This document shows, in pieces, positions 58,360 to 64,000 of a DNA stretch of 64,000 nucleotides. The DNA comes from Crenobacter oryzisoli. Lineage in GTDB: Bacteria > Pseudomonadota > Gammaproteobacteria > Burkholderiales > Chromobacteriaceae. The number at the start of each line of letters is the position of its first letter. The first letter of the stretch is position 1. The position numbers and the translations under genes were made by a program. Under the pieces are notes generated by a model, which ran no database searches, was not told where the DNA came from, and saw nothing but the letters and a program-made list of their open reading frames with translations. The stretch spans positions 1 through 64,000 of the forward strand of contig NZ_JAUEDK010000010.1 in assembly GCF_030385785.1 (NCBI RefSeq), given 5' to 3'.

Positions 58360-59787
58360 CTAGGTACCGGAATCAGTGCGGGGCGTGCCGTTGTCGACGA
58401 CGCGTGGGGTGATGAACATCAATAGCTCGCGGCGGCTGTGCTGGCGCGAGCTATTGCGAAATAGTGCGCCCAAGAACGGGATATCGCCCAGATACGGCAC
58501 CTTGTTCTCGATCTCGCCCTGCTCCTGCACGTAGATGCCACCGATCACGATGGTGTCACCGTTCTCGACCAGCACTTGCGTCTGGATCTTCTTGGTGTCG
58601 ACCGCAGGCGTGCCGCCGACGATCAGTCGGTGGTTCGGCGTGTCCTTGTTCAGCTGAAGATCCATCAGGATGTGGTTGCCTGGAATGATCTGCGGCTTTA
58701 CCTTCAGACTCAGCACCGCCTTCTTGAACGACACGCTGGTCGCGCCGCTCGAGGTGGCTTCCTGGTAAGGTATCTCAGTGCCTTCCTCGATGGTGGCCTC
58801 GGTGCGGTCGGCCGTCATCACTCTGGGGCTGGAGATGATACGGCCCTTGTCCTCTGCCTGCAGTGCCGAGAGTTCCAGGCCGATGATCGAGCTTGCACTG
58901 CGGAATACTGTGGCGATGGTCGCGGCGTTGCGCAAGCCGGCCGGCAGGTCGACCGCTGGACCGAAAGGGCGCGGGTCGACGGCGGGGTTGCCGGCGATCA
59001 CCGCGTTGCCCAGCGTATTGTTGATGGAGAGGTCGCCACTGACTCGCGCGAAGCCGAGCTTTACGCCGAGGTCGCGCTGGAAGTTGTCCCCGGCCTCGAC
59101 GATGCGCGCCTCGATCAATACCTGTTTGACCGGCAGATCAAGCCGATCGATGAGGTGGCGGATCTTGCCGATCGCCGTTGGCGTGTCATGGACGATCAGC
59201 GTGTTCGACTTCGGGTCGGTCATCAGGCTGCCGCGCTCGGACAGCAGTCCCTGACGCCGGCCAGTCTCGCCGCTCTTCGGGCCATCGAGCACACGCAGGA
59301 AGTCCTCGACGCTCTTGAAGCGCAGCACGAAGCTCTCCGTGCGCAGCGGCTCGAGACCGGACAGTTGCTGTGTCGCTTCGAGGCGCTGCTTGTCGCGTGC
59401 CGCTGACTCTTCATAGGGCGCGATATGGATCACATTGCCGACGCGGCGTTGCTCCAGACCTTTGCTCCGCAGGATCAGGTCGAGTGCCTGGTCCCACGGC
59501 ACCTCTTTCAGGCGCAGGGTGATGGTGCCGTTCACCGAGTCGCTGGCGATGATGTTGAGCCCGGTGAACTCCGCGAGCACCTGCAGCGCAGCGCGTACCT
59601 CGATGTTTTGGAAGTTTAGCGACAGCTTGTTTCCATGGTAGGCCGGCTTGAGTTCGACCGGCGTTGGGTCAGGGGAAGATGGAAGGGTGCTGGCGATGCG
59701 CTCGTCGGCGATCGCAGTAGTCCAAGGTTGGCCGAATGCCAGTATCAGCGCGGTGCCGGATAGGAGCTTGAGAAGAGGCGAGGTCAT
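58360..59787 (-). CDS. pilQ: Type IV pilus secretin PilQ, short form without AMIN domains
   Basis: 475-residue outer-membrane secretin. After the signal peptide (about 1-27) comes an STN/N0 domain (about residues 50-110, LNFQNIEVRAALQVLAEFTGLNI) with VIHIAPYEE, then an N1-like domain (FVLRFKSVEDFLRVLDG) and the secretin domain with QVLIEARIVEAGDNFQRDLGVKLGF and VENGDTIVIGGIY. Typical PilQ proteins of about 700 residues carry AMIN domains before these; none is present, as in the HofQ type. ATGA overlap with pilP. Confidence 0.93.
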   Translation of the reverse strand: MTSPLLKLLSGTALILAFGQPWTTAIADERIASTLPSSPDPTPVELKPAYHGNKLSLNFQNIEVRAALQVLAEFTGLNIIASDSVNGTITLRLKEVPWDQALDLILRSKGLEQRRVGNVIHIAPYEESAARDKQRLEATQQLSGLEPLRTESFVLRFKSVEDFLRVLDGPKSGETGRRQGLLSERGSLMTDPKSNTLIVHDTPTAIGKIRHLIDRLDLPVKQVLIEARIVEAGDNFQRDLGVKLGFARVSGDLSINNTLGNAVIAGNPAVDPRPFGPAVDLPAGLRNAATIATVFRSASSIIGLELSALQAEDKGRIISSPRVMTADRTEATIEEGTEIPYQEATSSGATSVSFKKAVLSLKVKPQIIPGNHILMDLQLNKDTPNHRLIVGGTPAVDTKKIQTQVLVENGDTIVIGGIYVQEQGEIENKVPYLGDIPFLGALFRNSSRQHSRRELLMFITPRVVDNGTPRTDSGT

Positions 59788-60314
59788 TGTGGTTTCTGTT
59801 CTTGGGGTCCGTCGAGGCGCAAGGTGGCGAGGCGTTGTACCCAATCGCCGTTGAGGTCTTCGACGGTTTCTATCAACTCGATGCCATCCTCCCTGATCCG
59901 TTGTACGCGGCCGAAGTTGGCGCCGACGTAGCTGCCGAGCTGTACCCGGTACACGCTGCCATCTGGTGTGCGGACCAAGCCGTAGGCTTCGTTGCTGCGG
60001 CGGATTCCTCCGACCATCTGCAGCTTGTCGAGCTCGTAGTGTTCCAGTGGCTCGCGAGGGCGCCGGAAATCCGGTGCGTTGGCCTGGCGCTGGGCGAGGA
60101 GCAGCTTCTGCGGATCGAATGGTGAGAGGAGGCCGTCGGGACGATAGCGGTAGGGTTGCTCAGTGTGGATATCGGCCAAGGGCTCGACCCGGCCGCGCAG
60201 ATCCCGACTTGCCCGGCGCATCCAGTCGTCCAGCTCCTGTTCGACCTGGCGGCCGCAGCCGAGCAAGGTGGCGCCGGTGATCAGCAGGATCAGGCAGGTG
60301 GCAAAGCGCTTCAT
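59784..60314 (-). CDS. pilP: Type IV pilus lipoprotein PilP
   Basis: 176-residue inner-membrane lipoprotein that links PilNO to the secretin PilQ. The lipobox is TLLGC near residues 16-20. The C-terminal beta-domain has YELDKLQMVGGIRRSNEAYGLVRTPDGSVYRVQLGSYVGANFGRVQRI. It overlaps pilQ and pilO by 4 bp each, so the operon is translationally coupled throughout. Confidence 0.93.
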   Translation of the reverse strand: MKRFATCLILLITGATLLGCGRQVEQELDDWMRRASRDLRGRVEPLADIHTEQPYRYRPDGLLSPFDPQKLLLAQRQANAPDFRRPREPLEHYELDKLQMVGGIRRSNEAYGLVRTPDGSVYRVQLGSYVGANFGRVQRIREDGIELIETVEDLNGDWVQRLATLRLDGPQEQKPQ

Positions 60315-60934
60315 CGTGACTGCCCCCCGCCACTCGTCTGCGTAGAGCGTTCCTCCGGCTCCAGCGTGCGATAGGTATGCGCCACCGCTTGCAGGGTCAA
60401 CCGGCCATCCTGGCCATTGGCCGGTGTCAGTACCAGACTGCCGAGCGTGACGATGCGCGATAGCTGGCCGATATCGTCGACGAAGGCCAGGAGTTCGTCG
60501 TAACTGCCGGTCAAGCGCAGGTCTATCGACCGTTCAGCCAGTTCGGCAGACTTAAGCTCGCCGCCCGGTCGAAACAGCTCGAATTGCAGGCCGCGCCTGG
60601 CACCAGCCTGTTGGATCTCGGCAAGCAGCGCCTCCATCTCCGTGCGGGCCGACAATTGGTTGAGCAAGGGACTGAGCGATGTGCGGAGCACACCGACTTG
60701 GCGCTCGAGCGCGGTCCGGGTGACGGCCTGGCGTTTCTTGGCGACGAACTGTTGCTTTAGCGTGGCTTCCTGCCGCACGGCTACATCGAGGCGGGCCCGC
60801 TGGTCGCCGAGCAATAGGAGGTAGCCGAGCAGTACCATCGCCAGCGTAGCCACGCCGAGCGCGATCAGTTGTGCCGGCAGCGGCCAGTTGGCCAGGTCCT
60901 TCGGGTCGAGCCGGCAGAATTCGGCGAGTGTCAG
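60311..60934 (-). CDS. pilO: Type IV pilus protein PilO with a probable CTG start codon
   Basis: 207-residue bitopic inner-membrane protein, partner of PilN. No ATG is available at the expected start; the first ATG or GTG (GTG 60853) lies inside the transmembrane helix and would give only 180 residues. The frame extends upstream to CTG 60934, which overlaps the pilN stop (CTGA) and follows GGGAG by seven bases. It restores LTLAEFCRLDPKDLANWPLPAQLIALG, the usual PilO N-terminus, and a normal length of about 207. Confidence 0.85.
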   Translation of the reverse strand: MTLAEFCRLDPKDLANWPLPAQLIALGVATLAMVLLGYLLLLGDQRARLDVAVRQEATLKQQFVAKKRQAVTRTALERQVGVLRTSLSPLLNQLSARTEMEALLAEIQQAGARRGLQFELFRPGGELKSAELAERSIDLRLTGSYDELLAFVDDIGQLSRIVTLGSLVLTPANGQDGRLTLQAVAHTYRTLEPEERSTQTSGGGQSR

Positions 60935-61509
60935 CGCGGGTCTCCCGAAGGTGTGGCCGGCGGCTTCCCGGTCTGTTTCAGCACGATGGCCACTGCGAAC
61001 TCGCTGACGCGCAGTTCGTTGACGGTAACGGTCTTCACCTCGACCAGTTGCGGCATGTCGAAAGCATCTGATTCGCCGAGCGCCCGCAGGAAGCCGGGTA
61101 CTCGTGCGCCGGAGATCGCGTAACCCGACAAGGCAATATGCTCGCCGTCCTGCTTGAGCTCACGCAGGTAGACGCCGTCCGGCGTCAGACGCGCCAATTG
61201 GTCCATCAGCCGTATGGCGTCGCTGCGGCGGCGCAGCAGGCTGTCCAGCCGGGTTTTTCGGGCCAATAGCTCACTACGTTGTCGCTTTAGAAGGTCGATG
61301 CGGCCGATGTCTTGATCAAGCTTGGTGATTGCCTGTTGCAGATAGGCATTACGCCTCTCCTGCACGGTGATGGCCAAGGACAGCCACATGGCGGTGGCCC
61401 CAACCAGCAGCACAGCGATGCCGGTGCTGGTCGCGCAGAGCCACCGGAAGCGGCGGCGGTGGGCGTGCTGACGCGCTTCACGATGTGGCAGTAGATTGAT
61501 GAGGATCAT
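60931..61509 (-). CDS. pilN: Type IV pilus protein PilN
   Basis: 192-residue inner-membrane protein. The N-terminal MILINLLPHREAR is the peptide that docks into PilM. A transmembrane helix (about 25-45) is followed by a coiled segment (AYLQQAITKLDQDIGRIDLLKRQRSELLARKTRLDSLLRRR) and a ferredoxin-like periplasmic fold. The ATG overlaps the pilM stop (ATGA) and the stop overlaps the presumed CTG of pilO. Confidence 0.94.
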   Translation of the reverse strand: MILINLLPHREARQHAHRRRFRWLCATSTGIAVLLVGATAMWLSLAITVQERRNAYLQQAITKLDQDIGRIDLLKRQRSELLARKTRLDSLLRRRSDAIRLMDQLARLTPDGVYLRELKQDGEHIALSGYAISGARVPGFLRALGESDAFDMPQLVEVKTVTVNELRVSEFAVAIVLKQTGKPPATPSGDPR

Positions 61510-62606
61510 CGCGCCATGCCTCGCAAGGCCAGGCCGCTGGCGGTGAGCAGCACCGGTGCATCGTCGTGCAGCCTGCGAGGCTGCAGAGTCGGTGCCACCG
61601 GCATCGCCGCGAAGGGATTGGCGAGTTGTGCGTTCAGCCGGGTCACCTCTGTCACTGCCGCGGCGAGGCCGGGAAGCCGGCTGGTGCCCCCCGACAGCAG
61701 GATGGCATCGACCTCGTGGTAGTGTTGGCTGCTGACGGTGCTGGCAAACAGTTGCAGTGCCCGTGCCACTTCCTGTGCCAGCGTATCGGCGGGCGATTGC
61801 GGCCATGCCGGCAGCGCTGGGAGGTGCTCGGAGGGCTCGGGCGCGGTCCAGTCGAGGCCATCAGGCTGGTCGGACAGACCGGGCTGAGGGATGCCGCCGA
61901 GTGCCTGCTCGCGGAAATACAGCGGAACACCGTCGCGAACCACATGGCAGCGCAGCTTGTGGCCGCTGAGGTCGAACAGCGCAACGGTTTGGGCGTGGCC
62001 TTGGCCGGCGGGCAAGAGGCGGAGTCCGTCGAACAGGCGGATTGTCGCAAACGCCTCAACATCGACAATGCGGGGCCGGAGGCCGGCCAGTTCGGCGAGT
62101 GCGACGCGTTCCTCGACCCGTTCCCGGCGCGCGGCGCAGACCAGTACATCGGTCTCTTCGGTCTGCCCGGGGCTGGGGCCGAGCACCTGGAAGTCGAGAT
62201 TAACCTCGTCGAGCGGGAACGGGATCAGTCGTTCGGCCGCAGCGTGGACCAAGGCGACGAGCTGGTCGTGTGAACTGGCCGGCAGACGTAGCGTCTTATG
62301 GATAGACTGCGTGGTCGGAAGGGCAATCGCGACGTCGCGGGTAGTCGTGCCGAGCCGCTCCCAGGCTGAGCGGACCCGGTGGGCCGCCTGCTCCAGGTCG
62401 ACGAGATTGCCGTCGACGATGATACCGCTTGGCAAGGATTCGATCAGATAGCGTTCCAGTTTCGGCATCTGGTTGTGAGGTGTCAGCTCGACCAGCTTGA
62501 TTGCGCTGCAGCCCAGATCGAGGCCGAGTAAGGGCCCCGATATCGGTGACAGAGTGGCGAGCTGGCTAAGCCAGTCGGTAAGTCTGGAAATTTTGCCGCG
62601 AAGCAT
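61506..62606 (-). CDS. pilM: Type IV pilus assembly protein PilM
   Basis: 366-residue cytoplasmic actin-like protein that binds the PilN tail at the pilus base. The nucleotide-binding motifs are LLGLDLGCSAIKLVEL (phosphate 1), VDVEAFATIRLFDGL, VALFDLSGHKLRC (phosphate 2) and ILLSGGTSRLPGLA (adenosine). It is the first gene of pilMNOPQ and is divergent from mrcA across 110 bp. Confidence 0.94.
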   Translation of the reverse strand: MLRGKISRLTDWLSQLATLSPISGPLLGLDLGCSAIKLVELTPHNQMPKLERYLIESLPSGIIVDGNLVDLEQAAHRVRSAWERLGTTTRDVAIALPTTQSIHKTLRLPASSHDQLVALVHAAAERLIPFPLDEVNLDFQVLGPSPGQTEETDVLVCAARRERVEERVALAELAGLRPRIVDVEAFATIRLFDGLRLLPAGQGHAQTVALFDLSGHKLRCHVVRDGVPLYFREQALGGIPQPGLSDQPDGLDWTAPEPSEHLPALPAWPQSPADTLAQEVARALQLFASTVSSQHYHEVDAILLSGGTSRLPGLAAAVTEVTRLNAQLANPFAAMPVAPTLQPRRLHDDAPVLLTASGLALRGMAR

Positions 62607-62716
62607 TGATTTTCCATCGTTATTAATGACATTGACATTATCGCTGGGCGCAGTTGTTGTACTGACGCTTCGGCGCAGCGCATATAATTGCCGCTCCAGC
62701 GAACCACTGAGACATT
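62607..62716. promoter_or_regulatory. Divergent promoter region of pilM and mrcA
   Basis: 110 bp between two divergent start codons. It is A+T-richer than its neighbours (GTTATTAATGACATTGACAT near 62620-62640; ATAATTG near 62683). TTGACATT could serve as a -35 toward mrcA, but no convincing -10 at 17 bp spacing is seen. The arrangement is shared with Neisseria and Pseudomonas. Confidence 0.5.
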
Positions 62717-64000
62717 ATGCTCAAACGATTTTTTGCGATTCTGGCCGGTTTGGTCCTGGGTCTTGGCCTACTGGGCGCCGGTGCTGCCGCGATCGCGGTG
62801 ATCGTGACGTACCCGCGCTTGCCTAGCCTCGACGTCCTGACCGATTACCGGCCGAAAATCCCGTTGCGTGTCTATACCGCCGACCAGCAGCTGATCGGCG
62901 AATTCGGCGAGGAGCGCCGCTCCTTCGTGCGCATCCATGACGTGCCGCAGCTGATGAAGCAGGCGGTGCTCGCCGCCGAGGACGAACGATTCTACCAGCA
63001 TAGCGGCATAGATTATTCCGGTGTCATTAGAGCTGCGGTTGGCAACCTGGTGTCCGGCCACACTCGCTCCGGTGCCAGTACCATCACGATGCAGGTGGCG
63101 AAGAACTTCTTCCTTTCCAGCGAGAAGACCTTCACCCGCAAGTTCAACGAGGCGCTGCTGGCGTTCAAGATCGAGCACACCCTGTCCAAGGACCAGATCC
63201 TCGAGCTCTACTTCAACCAGATCTATCTCGGCCAGCGCGCCTACGGCTTCGCCGCAGCGGCACAGGCGTACTACGGCAAGTCGTTGAACGACCTGACGCC
63301 GGCCGAGATGGCGATGCTGGCCGGCCTGCCCAAGGCGCCGTCGGCGTACAACCCGATCGTCAATCCGGACCGGGCCCGCCTGCGTCAGCTCTATGTGCTG
63401 CGTCGCATGCGCGAACTGAACTTCATCACCGAAGACCAGTACGAAACCGCCAAAGCGCAGCAGCTGAAGTACGCGCGCTCCAGCGAGGACGCGCCGCTGC
63501 CGGCCCACTACATGGCCGAGATGGTGCGTCAGGCGATGTACGAACGTTACCGCGACGCGGCGTATACCGAGGGCTTCAAGGTCTACACCACCATCGACAG
63601 CCACCACCAGCAGTGGGCGTTCGACGCGCTGCGTGCCGGCCTGGTCGATTACGACCGCAAACAGGGCTATCGCGGGCCTGAGTCGTTCATCGATCTGAAC
63701 GCCTTGCCGGCCGACACTGACAAGGGCGAGGCACTCGACGACGCACTGTCTGAAATCCGCGACAGTGGCGACATGTTGGCCGGTGTGGTGCTGTCGGCCA
63801 GTCCGTCCGGCGTGAAGGTGTATCTGCGCGGTGGCAAGACCGCCGAGGTGAGGGGGGCCGGTCTCGACTTTGCGCGCCGAGCACTCAGCAGCCGTCTGCC
63901 GGCCGAGAAGCAGTTGCGCCCAGGGGCGGTGGTGCGCGTGCGTGCCAATGCTAGGGGCTACTGGGAAATCGTACAGATGCCGGAGGTCGAAGGAGCCTTC
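62717..64000 (+). CDS. mrcA: Penicillin-binding protein 1A (partial, 3' end outside window)
   Basis: First 428 residues of a bifunctional peptidoglycan glycosyltransferase/transpeptidase. A short cytoplasmic start (MLKRFF) and a transmembrane helix (about 7-31) precede the GT51 domain, with the catalytic Glu88 in AAEDERFYQHSG and the second motif RSGASTITMQVAKNFF. Further typical are KIEHTLSKDQILELYFNQIYLGQ and GLPKAPSAYNP. The last visible part, after about residue 320, belongs to the PCB_OB-like domain. The transpeptidase domain lies beyond base 64000. Start at 62717. Confidence 0.95.
   Translation, partial: MLKRFFAILAGLVLGLGLLGAGAAAIAVIVTYPRLPSLDVLTDYRPKIPLRVYTADQQLIGEFGEERRSFVRIHDVPQLMKQAVLAAEDERFYQHSGIDYSGVIRAAVGNLVSGHTRSGASTITMQVAKNFFLSSEKTFTRKFNEALLAFKIEHTLSKDQILELYFNQIYLGQRAYGFAAAAQAYYGKSLNDLTPAEMAMLAGLPKAPSAYNPIVNPDRARLRQLYVLRRMRELNFITEDQYETAKAQQLKYARSSEDAPLPAHYMAEMVRQAMYERYRDAAYTEGFKVYTTIDSHHQQWAFDALRAGLVDYDRKQGYRGPESFIDLNALPADTDKGEALDDALSEIRDSGDMLAGVVLSASPSGVKVYLRGGKTAEVRGAGLDFARRALSSRLPAEKQLRPGAVVRVRANARGYWEIVQMPEVEGAF

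Overview
The window is a chromosomal segment of a G+C-rich Gram-negative bacterium, most likely a betaproteobacterium of the order Neisseriales (Chromobacteriaceae-like). This is inferred from the gene set and synteny: pilMNOPQ-aroK-aroB divergent from mrcA, thrB with a DUF2782 gene, metX-metW, an orphan EIIA(Man)-HPr-EI operon, hemF and ftrABCD. No rRNA, tRNA or CRISPR array was seen. Most genes are housekeeping or envelope genes; traces of mobile DNA are short.

Layout. 1-460: remnant of an IS110-type transposase with a 7-bp frameshifting duplication. 0.5-9.3 kb: ferredoxin-NADP reductase, a LysR/azoreductase divergent pair, hemF, a YfcG-type GST, an MdtD-type exporter and an alpha/beta hydrolase. 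9.4-14.1 kb: RstB/RstA-like two-component system divergent from cstA-ybdD, with an RstA-box-like palindrome in the shared promoter. 14.2-20.6 kb: cardiolipin synthase, yeiH/yeiE, thrB and a LOG-family gene. 20.6-26.5 kb: polA and five minor-pilin genes (fimT, pilV, pilW, pilX and pilE types). 26.5-31.2 kb: Bcr/CflA exporter and the ferrous-iron uptake operon ftrABCD with two Fur-box-like dyads. 31.3-35.9 kb: small enzymes (SRPBCC, NTF2-like, Nudix, VOC, YbaK) and msrPQ. 36.0-37.8 kb: metXW. 37.8-38.7 kb: a 0.9-kb non-coding island with inverted hairpin modules and paired DnaA-box sequences. 38.7-46.7 kb: membrane proteins, ampG with a MliC-type inhibitor, wrbA with a frameshifted GNAT gene, yihY, DUF3025 and a PAS/GAF/GGDEF protein with a degenerate active site. 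46.8-50.7 kb: cysG and the orphan PTS. 50.7-56.1 kb: LPS genes (heptosyltransferase, msbA, O-antigen ligase, GT4); the last two look less G+C-rich by eye. 56.2-64.0 kb: a FimV-like TPR protein, aroKB, pilMNOPQ and the start of mrcA.

Functional themes. Type IV pili appear twice (minor pilins at 23.5-26.5 kb, assembly machinery at 58-62.6 kb). The envelope theme covers LPS export and assembly, cardiolipin, muropeptide recycling, a lysozyme inhibitor, PBP1a and periplasmic methionine repair. The least ordinary content is regulatory and repetitive DNA: a MITE-like element present twice whose ends coincide with neighbouring stop codons, a recurring TTCGGCCAA/TTGGCCGAA motif, two paired TTATCCACA sites, and a hairpin module whose outer stem base pairs co-vary. 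I found no clearly new multi-gene system; these DNA-level signals and several gene-level anomalies (CTG start of pilO, PilQ without AMIN domains, compensated frameshifts) are the best leads.
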